Origin: an uncultured Sphingomonadaceae bacterium
GTDB lineage: Bacteria > Pseudomonadota > Alphaproteobacteria > Sphingomonadales > Sphingomonadaceae
Length of the DNA: 13,208 nt
Reading direction: 5' to 3'
Assembly: GCA_946480515.1 (NCBI GenBank)
Contig: CAMLKX010000027.1
Span: 1 to 13,208, forward strand
Shown here: positions 1-7,010 of the stretch, one piece after another
How the letters are laid out: every line of letters begins with the position of its first letter
How positions within the stretch are numbered: the first letter of the stretch is position 1
Translations under genes and position numbers: made by a program
Notes under the pieces: model-generated
Told to the model about the DNA's origin: nothing
The model's database searches: none
Seen by the model: the letters and a program-made list of their open reading frames with translations, nothing else

Positions 1-273
1 GAATAGCGACTGCACCGCCTCGGCCAACACATGCGCGAAGTCATGGCGCACCAGCTCCAGCGCATCACGCTCATCCTTGGCGGTGACAAGCGCGAGGGCG
101 GAATCCTGTTCCAGCGGCCGGTTGAGGTCGCGCAGCTCGCCGTCGACCTTTGCCGCAAGCGCGGCCTTCGCCAGCCCGGGGCCGATCGCGGCGGCAATCT
201 CCGCCGGGGTTGTTCCTTCGGGGACTTCGCGAATGGAACCGTCGGGCAGGGTAATCTTGAACATCAGGCTCAT
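1..273 (-). CDS. thrS: Threonyl-tRNA synthetase, N-terminal part (runs off the window)
   Basis: Cytoplasmic enzyme that charges tRNA-Thr with threonine. Only the first 91 codons are present; the gene continues beyond base 1. The N-terminus has the TGS-domain pattern of ThrRS (ITLPDGSIREVPEGTTPAEI at residues 7-26, then a KVDGELRDLNRPL segment at 42-54). It is followed by the start of the editing domain, where RHDFAHVLAEAV (residues 76-87) supplies the H77 and H81 pair matching the HxxxH site that clears mischarged serine in family members. The start is taken at 273; an ATG three codons later (262-264) is equally close to the usual family start, and neither has a clear Shine-Dalgarno sequence. 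The gene is divergent from the DUF898 gene, with 120 bases between the starts. Identification is confident from the TGS plus HxxxH combination. Confidence 0.93.
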   Translation of the reverse strand, partial: MSLMFKITLPDGSIREVPEGTTPAEIAAAIGPGLAKAALAAKVDGELRDLNRPLEQDSALALVTAKDERDALELVRHDFAHVLAEAVQSLF

Positions 274-393
274 GGCGGACGGCTGTAGCCGCGACACGAG
301 AAGCCCTCAACCGTGGAAGGGAGCCGCTCCGAGACGCTTGCCAACCCCAGCCATTCACTGCACGTTCCGGCGGCTCGGGTGGGGGTTCGAGGC

Positions 394-1476
394 ATGGATG
401 GTTATCGGGCGTGGCACGCCGACGATGTGGATCGTGCGATGCGGTTCACCGGCAATTGGAAGGACTATCTTCCGATCGCCGCGACGAATGTCCTGCTGAT
501 TATCGTCACCCTCGGGATTTATCGCTTCTGGGCGAAAGCACGTGAGCGGCGATATCTCTGGAGCCGCACGCATTTCATCGATGATCAGTTCGAATGGACC
601 GGAACCGGCAAGGAGATGTTCGTCGGGTTTCTGTTCGTGGTCGCGATCCTGCTGCCATTTTTCCTGTTCGTGCAGTTTCTGTTTCCGGCGCTGGTCGCTC
701 GGGGGCAGGAGGAAGAAGCCGGCGCGGTCATGACCCTGTTCTACATCGCATTTTTCTACCTGGGCGGAGTCGCGCGCTTCAGGGCGCTCCGGTATCGCCT
801 GACGCGCAGCTGGTGGCACGGCATCCGCGGTGGATCCGACGATCCGGGCTGGAACTTCGGTGGCGAGTTTCTCGGTCGCCACCTGTTGTCGGCGATGACC
901 CTGTTCATCCTCTTTCCATGGGCGGCGACCCGGCTGTGGAACTCACGATGGAACCGCATGAGCTTCGGCCCGCTCCAGTTCAGGGTGGACCTGACGGCAG
1001 AGGGACTGAAGGGCCGGTGGTCGCTCCTGTATCTCGTGCCGGTCGCAGCGATCATCCTGGCGATTGTGGCGGGGGCCGGGATCGTGGCCACTGCCGGAGG
1101 GCAGCCGAACCCGTCGTTGATCGGCGTGATCATCAGTATCGCGCTGCTGTTCTATTTAGCCATCCCGCTCATCACGTTGCACTGGTTCGCGAAATTTTAT
1201 CGCCGGGCGGCGGAAGAAACCTCGCTCGGTGACCTGCGCTTCGGCTTCGATGCGACCACGCTGCAATGGCTTGGGCTGTTCGTCGGAAATCTTGCGCTGG
1301 CCGTTGCAACGCTGGGCTTCGGGATTGCCTATTGGGGCTATCGCCGCTGGGCATTCATGGTGCGTCATCTCCACGTTTATGGCGAAGTCGACCTCGCGGC
1401 CCTCCGCCAGTCGCAGACATCTGCACCCGCCGAAGCGGAAGGGTTCGCCGACGCATTTGAACTTGGCGCGATCTAG
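394..1476 (+). CDS. DUF898 / YjgN-family multi-pass inner-membrane protein
   Basis: A 360-residue polytopic membrane protein of the DUF898 (YjgN) family, whose function is not known. Hydrophobic segments lie at about residues 27-46, 75-101, 112-128, 165-181, 210-233, 241-264 and 292-314. The family hallmark is a helix ending in TLGIYRFWAKARERR (39-53) followed by a short soluble stretch. A related pattern recurs near 169-195 and 305-333, so the protein looks like three copies of one module. The start at 394 gives the family's normal short lead before the RFTGNW block (17-22) and has a G-rich stretch upstream. An in-frame GTG at 313 would add 27 residues unlike the family. An M48 protease gene follows four bases after the stop, so the two are probably co-transcribed. 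Family assignment is confident; role is unknown. Confidence 0.85.
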   Translation: MDGYRAWHADDVDRAMRFTGNWKDYLPIAATNVLLIIVTLGIYRFWAKARERRYLWSRTHFIDDQFEWTGTGKEMFVGFLFVVAILLPFFLFVQFLFPALVARGQEEEAGAVMTLFYIAFFYLGGVARFRALRYRLTRSWWHGIRGGSDDPGWNFGGEFLGRHLLSAMTLFILFPWAATRLWNSRWNRMSFGPLQFRVDLTAEGLKGRWSLLYLVPVAAIILAIVAGAGIVATAGGQPNPSLIGVIISIALLFYLAIPLITLHWFAKFYRRAAEETSLGDLRFGFDATTLQWLGLFVGNLALAVATLGFGIAYWGYRRWAFMVRHLHVYGEVDLAALRQSQTSAPAEAEGFADAFELGAI

Positions 1477-1480
1477 GACG

Positions 1481-2539
1481 GTGGCGGATGGCGCCATCCT
1501 CTATGATGGGGTGACAGCGACCCCGCACCTGGTGAGCCCGGAAGCGGAAAATGGTCAGCTTGTCCTCGTTACTGACGTGGGGGAGCGGCTCTCGGTTGAT
1601 CCCAGCCTGCTCGTCCGGCTTGATGGTGGTGGATCGGCATTGCGGCTCGGCCGCAGGGATCGTCCCGGCTGGCGCTTGACGGTTGCGGGTCCGGTGGATC
1701 CCGCGATTGCCGCGCTGCTGCCAGACCGCGAGCGCTATGGAGCGTGGATCGACCGGGTTGGTTTGTTCTGGGCAGCCGCCGCCTTCGCCGTGGTTGCCGG
1801 GCTAGTCGTAGCGGCTGGCTACTCGGCTCCGGCGTGGCTGGCGCCGCTGGTGCCCTCGTCGTGGGAACGCGACCTCGGGACGGCCCTGGTCGGCGACTTT
1901 GGAGACAACCGCTGCAGCAGCCGCGACGGCGATCGGGCACTCGCCACTCTCGTCCGGCGGGTCGCTCCAGATGCATTCGCTGCCGGTCCGGGTCAGGTGA
2001 AAGCGACCGCGCTCGACATCGGCATCTTCAACGCGGCCGCCCTTCCCGGCGGGCAGATCATCGTCTTCCGCGGGGCCTTGGCAGAGAGCGGCAACGCCGA
2101 GGCGATGGCCGGGATCATCGCCCACGAGATCGCCCATGTCCGCCGCCGGCACGTGACCCAGGCGCTGATTCGGGAGCTTGGCATCGGCGCGCTCATTCGT
2201 CTGTTTGCCGGCGGAATTGGCGCTGATGCCCAGATGCTGATTGGCCTCAGCTATACCCGCGCCAATGAGGCGGAAGCGGACGAAGACGCGATCGCAATGC
2301 TCAAGAACGCCGGGATCGATCCGCGACCGACCGCCGCCTTGTTTTCACAGCTGGCCAAGGTCGAGGACGAGGATCGAATGCTCGACGCCGAGTTCCTTGC
2401 CAGCCACCCGGGAACGCGCAGCCGCGCGGCCAAGTTCGCGGCCTCCTACGACAAGCGCCGACCGTACCGGCCGGCGCTCTCGCAGCAGGAATGGGACGCG
2501 CTGGCAGACATCTGCTGGAAGCGGCCCGCCAAGACTTAG
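1481..2539 (+). CDS. Membrane-anchored M48-family zinc metalloprotease
   Basis: A 352-residue M48 peptidase. An N-terminal soluble domain (about 4-75, with ILYDG at 6-10) of the type seen in front of some M48 proteases (recalled as DUF7092) is followed by one transmembrane helix at about 93-115. The peptidase domain comes after it, with the zinc motif HEIAH at 215-219, the third ligand probably E263 in NEAEAD, and the M48 C-terminal SHPGTRSR at 308-315. All catalytic residues are present, so it should be active. The start is not certain: GTG 1481 is four bases after the DUF898 stop and fits the domain edge, with only a closely spaced AGGA before it. TTG codons at 1457 and 1463 are alternatives that would overlap the upstream gene. 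The probable partner is the DUF898 protein; the substrate is unknown. The protein ends two bases from the convergent TonB-receptor gene. Confidence 0.88.
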   Translation: MADGAILYDGVTATPHLVSPEAENGQLVLVTDVGERLSVDPSLLVRLDGGGSALRLGRRDRPGWRLTVAGPVDPAIAALLPDRERYGAWIDRVGLFWAAAAFAVVAGLVVAAGYSAPAWLAPLVPSSWERDLGTALVGDFGDNRCSSRDGDRALATLVRRVAPDAFAAGPGQVKATALDIGIFNAAALPGGQIIVFRGALAESGNAEAMAGIIAHEIAHVRRRHVTQALIRELGIGALIRLFAGGIGADAQMLIGLSYTRANEAEADEDAIAMLKNAGIDPRPTAALFSQLAKVEDEDRMLDAEFLASHPGTRSRAAKFAASYDKRRPYRPALSQQEWDALADICWKRPAKT

Positions 2540-2541
2540 CG

Positions 2542-4515
2542 CTAGTCGCCCAGCCGGGTACGCACACCCACGAACACCGCTCTTCGTTCCACCGGCGTGA
2601 AAATGCGCCGCTGGCTTTCGGTGAGACTCGAATAATCGACCACCGCGCTGATGTCGCCGACCGCCTTCTTCGCGGTCAGATTGCGGGCATCGACGAAGAA
2701 CTCGATCGAGTCGTCGAGTGACACGGCGGCCGACACGTTTACCAACGCATAGCCCTTGCCCCGGAAGCTGTTCGCGTAATCGGCCCAGGCGCCTTTCGGA
2801 ACCCATTCCACCTCCGGCGTGATGTGCCATTCGGAAGGGCCGAAGCGGACCCCGGTGCGGGCGAGATGCTTCGGGATGACCGGCAGCCGGTTGTCGTCAA
2901 ACTGCGCGTCGCCGCGAAAGCGGAAGTCGCTGTACTGATAGACCTGCCGGAGCGCGGCCCAGCCGGTCAGCGGTAATTCCAGCCCCGCCTCAATGCCCTG
3001 GTGCAGCGTCCGGTCGGCGTTGAAGGTCGAGGCGGGGATGTCCGGATCGGTATTGAACTGCAGCAGTTCCTTGCGCACCGCCGCGCGATAGACGCTGAGA
3101 TCGAGCTCCACCGGGCCGAGCTGTCCCCGCGCACCGATCTCCCCGGTCCAGGCATGCTGGGCGTCGAGTGGAACGAAGGCGGCAAGCTGAGCAAGCTCAA
3201 TGAAGCCGGGCAATTCATGCGACCGGCTGACGTTCGCGAACAGCTGAAGATGGTCGCGCGGTTTCCACAGCACACCGAACCGGGGCGAAAGCTGATGAAA
3301 CCTGGCCTCGCCGTTTACTGAGAGCGGGAAGATCTGCTCCTGCCGGCGCATGCCGCTGGTGTAGATCAGTCCGCCAATCAGGGTCGCGTCGCCAAGCGCG
3401 AACCGGGCCTCGCTATAGAGATCGACGGTTCGGGCCCGCTGATCCGCGCGAAAAGTTGGCGCTCCGCGCTTGCCGTCGAGGTTGACGAAGCGCCGGCTGT
3501 CGACGGTGCCAAAACGCGCGGTTGCTCCAGCGAGCAATGTTAGCGGTCCATGTTCCCATCCGCCGCGGGCGAACAGGCCCGTGTCGAGCGACTCCTGATC
3601 CACCACCCGGAAGATCGGGTGGTGGAGGCTCTTGAGGTTGACGAATCCGCCGCCCTCGAGCGCGACCTCGCCAAGGTTCACGGTGGTTCGGTTCTGCACC
3701 CGAACCGAATCGATGTTGCGCTGCTGGTCACCGACGAAATTGCCTGTGCGCGGACTGATCAGGGCGGTGTCATAATCGAGGTTGCCGGGAAGCTCCTGAC
3801 GGAGCCGATTGAGGCTGACGTAGAAGCGCGTTGCGGCGTTGGCACCGAGCGCAATTCCGAGGTTGGAGTTGAGCCGCAGCCCGCGTCGTTGGGCATGCTC
3901 CCGGTCGCCATTGGAGCGGTCGTGGGACAGGGCCAGCCAGCCGTCCGCGCCTTGGGTCGAGAAGCCGGCGCTTGCCAGTGCGCGGAGCGTGGTGAAGCTT
4001 CCTCCGTCCGAGCGAAAGCGGAGCCCTGGCGCCGAGCGGCCGGTCGGCGTGACTCCGTTGATTGCTCCTCCCAGGGTGGTGCCGCCGAAGCGGAAGGCGT
4101 TGGCGCCGCGATAGACTTCCAGCCGATTGAGCAGGGTCGGATCGAGTTCCTGGAAGTCGCCGTTGTCGTCGGCGAGGTTGATCGGGATTCCGTCCTGCAG
4201 CAGCGTGAGGCCGCGCATGTGGAAGCCACGGCTGATTCCAGACCCGCGGATCGACAGCCGCACTTCCTGCCCGAAGCGCGGCTGTGCGTAGACGCCGGGC
4301 GAAAGGGCGAGCGCATCGCGCAGCGAGACCGCCGCCTTATCCTGATAATCACTGGCGGTGACGAGGTCGGTCCCGCCAGGCCGGCCTTCCAGTTCTTCTG
4401 CTCCTTCGGGCAAGCGGCGGCCGGTAACGAGGATCACGTCGGTTGGGGCGGCTGCAGCACCTGCAACCGCGGTCGCCGAGGCAGCAGCCGCCCCGGCGAG
4501 AAGTTCAATCAGCAT
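2542..4515 (-). CDS. TonB-dependent outer-membrane receptor (siderophore/metal type)
   Basis: A 657-residue TonB-dependent transporter, which uses energy from TonB-ExbBD to pull a scarce ligand through the outer membrane. Order: Ala-rich export signal (about 1-23), TonB-box-like DVILVTGRR (26-34), plug domain (about 45-160) with RGSGISRGFHMRGLTLLQDG (90-109) and the LEVYRGANAFRFG block (132-144), then a beta-barrel to the C-terminus. The start at 4515 is supported by AGGAA seven bases upstream. It is downstream of a DUF2946 gene by 71 bases, probably in one transcript. DUF2946 proteins are often encoded next to copper-type TonB receptors, so metal or metal-chelate uptake is inferred; the ligand cannot be read from sequence. 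Oddities: the signal has no Lys/Arg before the hydrophobic run, and the last residues are TRLGD instead of the usual terminal aromatic. Confidence 0.9.
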   Translation of the reverse strand: MLIELLAGAAAASATAVAGAAAAPTDVILVTGRRLPEGAEELEGRPGGTDLVTASDYQDKAAVSLRDALALSPGVYAQPRFGQEVRLSIRGSGISRGFHMRGLTLLQDGIPINLADDNGDFQELDPTLLNRLEVYRGANAFRFGGTTLGGAINGVTPTGRSAPGLRFRSDGGSFTTLRALASAGFSTQGADGWLALSHDRSNGDREHAQRRGLRLNSNLGIALGANAATRFYVSLNRLRQELPGNLDYDTALISPRTGNFVGDQQRNIDSVRVQNRTTVNLGEVALEGGGFVNLKSLHHPIFRVVDQESLDTGLFARGGWEHGPLTLLAGATARFGTVDSRRFVNLDGKRGAPTFRADQRARTVDLYSEARFALGDATLIGGLIYTSGMRRQEQIFPLSVNGEARFHQLSPRFGVLWKPRDHLQLFANVSRSHELPGFIELAQLAAFVPLDAQHAWTGEIGARGQLGPVELDLSVYRAAVRKELLQFNTDPDIPASTFNADRTLHQGIEAGLELPLTGWAALRQVYQYSDFRFRGDAQFDDNRLPVIPKHLARTGVRFGPSEWHITPEVEWVPKGAWADYANSFRGKGYALVNVSAAVSLDDSIEFFVDARNLTAKKAVGDISAVVDYSSLTESQRRIFTPVERRAVFVGVRTRLGD

Positions 4516-4522
4516 GCGAAAA

Positions 4523-4527
4523 TTCCT
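4523..4527 (-). promoter_or_regulatory. Ribosome binding site of the TonB-receptor gene
   Basis: AGGAA on the minus strand, seven bases before the ATG at 4515. It supports this start even though the resulting signal peptide lacks a basic N-terminal region; no other start codon lies just upstream in frame. Confidence 0.6.
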
Positions 4528-4586
4528 GACAAAGATGGCTGCGGACGCAGCTCGACGGCCCGCGCAAGCGCGGGCGACAGCAGGTG

Positions 4587-5027
4587 TCAGATGAGTGTAG
4601 GCGGTCCGGTTGCCGGAGGCGGAGGCGCGGCGAGTGTGCGAGTGACTGCTGCTGGTGCGAATGCCCGCTGTTCGACCAATGCCGGGAGTTCCGTTGGACT
4701 CGGCGCGGCAGCAATCACCGGCAGGTCAGCGGCCATCGCGGCGAAAGCGCAGATCGCGGATGAGGCTTCGCCGTTGTGCTGTGGCGTCTGCGGTGGCTCG
4801 GCAGGCTGGTGATGACTGCCGTGCTCAGCCGAGCGGGCATGATGCTCCGCGTGAGCCGCCTCAGGCGCTGGCTGCGGGACAACACCGCTGCACCAGGTCA
4901 GCGTGATGCCCTCGTGAGAAATGACCGGCATCCAGCCCACGGGGACCAATCCGCGCAAGCCGAAGCCGAGCAGCAGGAGCAGTGCCAGCAGCGATGGTGT
5001 GGTGGTAAAGCTCCGGATCCAGGTCAC
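4587..5027 (-). CDS. DUF2946-type His-rich envelope protein
   Basis: A 146-residue protein with an N-terminal signal anchor or signal peptide (hydrophobic at about 12-24, followed by LRGLVPVGWMPV at 24-35, a pattern typical of sphingomonad DUF2946 proteins). Next come a Cys at 46 (TWCSGV), a His-rich stretch at 59-73 (HAEHH...HGSHH), a second Cys at 93 (ICAFAAMA) and a Pro-rich tail ending GPPTLI. Function of the family is unproven; the His and Cys residues suggest periplasmic metal binding. The start is GTG at 5027, chosen because AGGGAG lies seven bases upstream and the signal sequence begins there. A longer open frame to 5195 would put 56 basic residues before the signal and overlap the divergent hydrolase gene. 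It is followed by the TonB-receptor gene, so the pair is read as a metal-uptake unit by inference. Confidence 0.75.
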   Translation of the reverse strand: MTWIRSFTTTPSLLALLLLLGFGLRGLVPVGWMPVISHEGITLTWCSGVVPQPAPEAAHAEHHARSAEHGSHHQPAEPPQTPQHNGEASSAICAFAAMAADLPVIAAAPSPTELPALVEQRAFAPAAVTRTLAAPPPPATGPPTLI

Positions 5028-5121
5028 GGGGCCGCTCCCTAGCTGCTCAGCCGCGCTTAGCAAAGCTGACCGCGATTTGCGGCTCTTCACGAATCGGCGG
5101 CGGTTTGCGAAAAATCGGCCG
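5028..5121. promoter_or_regulatory. Divergent intergenic region between the DUF2946 and hydrolase genes
   Basis: 94 bases separate two divergent starts, so promoters for both the DUF2946/TonB-receptor unit and the hydrolase-glyoxalase operon should lie here or just inside the genes. The stretch contains AT-richer patches (around 5072-5078 and 5104-5115) in otherwise GC-rich DNA, with TTTGCG occurring twice. I could not pick out a convincing -35/-10 pair on either strand, so the call is positional only. Confidence 0.4.
5035..5040 (-). promoter_or_regulatory. Ribosome binding site deciding the GTG start of the DUF2946 gene
   Basis: AGGGAG on the minus strand, seven bases before GTG 5027. It is one of the best Shine-Dalgarno matches in the window and is the main reason to choose this GTG over ATG codons farther upstream. 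Confidence 0.7.
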
Positions 5122-5910
5122 ATGACGTCCACTCTCGACCTGATCACAAGCCAACCGCCGATCGACATGCTCGCGCTGCCTGACGGCCGGCGCATCGCCT
5201 ATCGCTATCGTCCGGCGCTAGCCGCGCAGGCGCAGCAGCAGACGCTGGTCTTCCTCCCCGGCTACGCATCGGACATGGAAGGCTCGAAAGCGCTCACCCT
5301 CGACGGTTTCGCCGCTCGCGAAGGACTTGCGCTGCTGCGGTTCGACTATTCCGGCTGCGGCTCGTCGGAAGGCGAATTTGCGCGGGGAACGCTGCTGCGC
5401 TGGCTCGAGGAGGCGCTGGCGGTGGTCGATTCCATCACCCGCGGTCCCTTGATTGCGCTCGGCTCATCAATGGGCGGCTGGCTCGCGCTGCATCTGGCGC
5501 TGCAACGTCCAGAAAGGGTGCGCGGCCTGATCGGGATCGCTGCCGCACCGGATTTCACGGATTGGGGCTATACCAGCGAGCAGAAGGAGCTGATCGAGCG
5601 CCGCGGCAAGCTGGAAATCCCCAACCCTTACGGACCGGAGCCGGCGGTCACCTATCGCGAGTTCTGGCGGAGCGGGACCGAATTACGACTGCTCGACACG
5701 CCGATCGGCCTGCGGGTGCCCGTTCGGCTGATCCACGGCGACGAGGATCGCGAGGTGCCGGTCGCCATTGCGCTTAAGCTGCTGCAACAGCTCCGTTCAG
5801 CCGATGTGCAGTTGACTCTGGTCAAAGGCGGCGGTCACCGCCTGTCCGAACCGCACGAGTTGCAACTGCTGGTGCGGACCGTCCGCGCCTTGCTGGAGAG
5901 CGAGCAATGA
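5122..5910 (+). CDS. Alpha/beta hydrolase, ABHD10-like (probable esterase/thioesterase)
   Basis: A 262-residue single-domain alpha/beta hydrolase with no signal peptide, so cytoplasmic. The nucleophile elbow GSSMGG (114-119) gives Ser116, the acid is probably Asp209 in HGDEDREVP (205-213), and the catalytic His is H239 in GGGHRLSEP. The oxyanion-side segment FLPGYASDMEG (44-54) and FDYSGCGSSEG (74-84) resemble mitochondrial ABHD10, a serine esterase/thioesterase, and its alphaproteobacterial relatives. The substrate is not known. The start at 5122 has no good Shine-Dalgarno sequence; an in-frame ATG at 5167 (MLALPDGRRIAYR) is a real alternative and would remove 15 residues. It is first in the operon; its stop overlaps the TPR gene start by four bases (ATGA), implying translational coupling. 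Being in an operon with glyoxalases makes a thioester substrate plausible, but this is inference. Confidence 0.85.
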   Translation: MTSTLDLITSQPPIDMLALPDGRRIAYRYRPALAAQAQQQTLVFLPGYASDMEGSKALTLDGFAAREGLALLRFDYSGCGSSEGEFARGTLLRWLEEALAVVDSITRGPLIALGSSMGGWLALHLALQRPERVRGLIGIAAAPDFTDWGYTSEQKELIERRGKLEIPNPYGPEPAVTYREFWRSGTELRLLDTPIGLRVPVRLIHGDEDREVPVAIALKLLQQLRSADVQLTLVKGGGHRLSEPHELQLLVRTVRALLESEQ

Positions 5911-6590
5911 TGTTTTCGCTGTTGATTGCCGCCGCCGTTGCCGCGGCGCCTCCGCAGCCGGCCGACTGCTCCGCCCACACCGGCTCGCAGGCTGCCCTGT
6001 GCCGGGCGCTGGCTGCCTCGGCGGAGAAGCGCTTCGCCGACGCTGCCCAGGCGTTCGAGGCGGCGGCATCGACCATGTCCGGCAAGCCGGAAGAGGCGCG
6101 GGCGCTCGCTGCAGCCGGCAACATGTGGATCGCGGCCGGCCAAGCCGGGAAGGCGGCGCTCGCCCTCGATCGGGCGCTGGCCGGGCCGGCTCTGGTCGCC
6201 GAACAGCGCGGCGAGGCACTGCTCGACCGCGCGCGAGCGGCGGAAGCCCAAGGTGATCTCAAGGCCGCGCGGAGCCGGATCGGCGAGGCCAGCCAGTTCA
6301 TCGCTGAAGATCCGTTCCTGTGGTATTTCTCTGCTGCGCTGGCTCTGCGCGAGAACGATGTCGCAGCGGCCAAGCTCGCCATCGGCCGGGCGCTAACCTT
6401 GTTGCCCAATGATGCCGCGATTCTGTTCGAGGCCGGCCATGTCGCTCATGCAGCGGGGGATGAGCGTTCCGCGCGTGATTATTGGGAGCGGGCGAAGGCG
6501 GCAGATCCGAAAAGCGCATCCGGCATTGCTGCCGCCCAGGCGCTGGCGATCGCCCCAGTGCCGATGCAGGTCGAGAAGAAGGCGCGCTGA
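5907..6590 (+). CDS. Exported TPR-repeat protein
   Basis: A 227-residue protein with a short signal-like N-terminus (MMFSLLIAAAVAAAPPQPAD, cleavage likely after residue 14-15). An all-alpha, Ala-rich body follows, carrying TPR-like helical pairs: about 31-55 (ALAASAEKRFADAAQAFEAA), 65-90, 98-130, 133-163 and 167-197 (DAAILFEAGHVAHAAGDERS). Two Cys at 21 and 32 could pair in the periplasm. TPR proteins are scaffolds for protein contacts; no catalytic motif is present and the partner is unknown. Two ATG codons are adjacent (5907 and 5910), and GGAGAG at 5895-5900 serves either. The start overlaps the hydrolase stop by four bases, and the stop shares its last base with the gloA start (TGATG). 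An exported protein inside an operon of cytoplasmic enzymes is unusual. Confidence 0.75.
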   Translation: MMFSLLIAAAVAAAPPQPADCSAHTGSQAALCRALAASAEKRFADAAQAFEAAASTMSGKPEEARALAAAGNMWIAAGQAGKAALALDRALAGPALVAEQRGEALLDRARAAEAQGDLKAARSRIGEASQFIAEDPFLWYFSAALALRENDVAAAKLAIGRALTLLPNDAAILFEAGHVAHAAGDERSARDYWERAKAADPKSASGIAAAQALAIAPVPMQVEKKAR

Positions 6591-7006
6591 TGCGCTTTCT
6601 GCACGCCATGCTGCGGGTCAGCGACCCCGATGAAGCAGTCGCCTTTTTCCGCCTGCTCGGCCTGGAAGAGCGGCGCCGGAAAGAGGTACCCCAAGGCCGC
6701 TACACGCTGATTTTCCTTGGCGTGCCGGGAGATCAGGGCGGCGAGGTTGAGCTGACCCACAATTGGGATGAGAGCGGCTATGGCGGCGGGCGCAACTTCG
6801 GCCATCTCGCCTATGAAGTCGACGACATCTACGCGACGTGTCGCCGGCTTGCCGAGGGCGGACTGGTGATCAACCGGCCGCCGCGGGACGGTCACATGGC
6901 CTTCGTCCGGACTCCCGACGCGATCTCGATCGAACTGTTACAGAAGGGCGAGCCATTGCCTCCGGCGGAGCCTTGGGCATCCATGCCGAACAGCGGGGAG
7001 TGGTGA
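6590..7006 (+). CDS. gloA: Glyoxalase I (lactoylglutathione lyase)
   Basis: A 138-residue metalloenzyme of the VOC fold that converts the methylglyoxal-glutathione hemithioacetal to S-D-lactoylglutathione in the cytoplasm. It follows the E. coli GloA pattern closely: MRFLHAMLRVSD at the start with H5, VELTHNWD with E54, FGHLAYEVDD with H72 and ISIELLQKGE with E115, the four expected metal ligands (nickel or cobalt in the short bacterial class). Length is normal for that class. The start at 6590 overlaps the TPR stop by one base and has AAGG seven bases upstream (6579-6582). The open frame extends upstream, but only as a shadow of the TPR gene. gloB lies one gene downstream. Assignment is confident. 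Confidence 0.93.
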   Translation: MRFLHAMLRVSDPDEAVAFFRLLGLEERRRKEVPQGRYTLIFLGVPGDQGGEVELTHNWDESGYGGGRNFGHLAYEVDDIYATCRRLAEGGLVINRPPRDGHMAFVRTPDAISIELLQKGEPLPPAEPWASMPNSGEW

Positions 7007-7010
7007 GCGA

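Noticed and set aside
280..291. Short inverted repeat CGGCT-GT-AGCCG just upstream of thrS as a translational operator
   Set aside because: Five-base arms with a two-base loop cannot form a stable hairpin, and no tRNA-like leader structure was seen around it.
343..368. GGAAC-N17-GGTT on the minus strand upstream of thrS, resembling an EcfG general-stress promoter
   Set aside because: The -10 part should be CGTT, and a housekeeping synthetase gene is an unlikely EcfG target; one near match in GC-rich DNA is weak.
1229..1480. Upstream extension of the M48 protease frame into the DUF898 gene
   Set aside because: The extension overlaps a real membrane-protein gene by about 250 bases and has no family resemblance; the domain begins near GTG 1481.
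2589..2614. Possible terminator hairpin CCACCGGCG / CGCCGCTGG with an 8-base loop after the M48 gene
   Set aside because: One mismatch, no T run, and it lies within the TonB-receptor coding sequence, where barrel codons can explain it.
3550..4812. 420-codon plus-strand open frame opposite the TonB-receptor gene
   Set aside because: The opposite strand encodes a clear TonB-dependent receptor with plug and barrel motifs; the plus frame is low-complexity, without recognisable domains, and runs through the receptor/DUF2946 gap. It is a GC-rich antisense shadow.
5114..5123. Ten-base palindrome ATCGGCCGAT overlapping the hydrolase start codon
   Set aside because: Perfect ten-base palindromes are expected about a dozen times in 13 kb, and no second copy or flanking promoter supports an operator.
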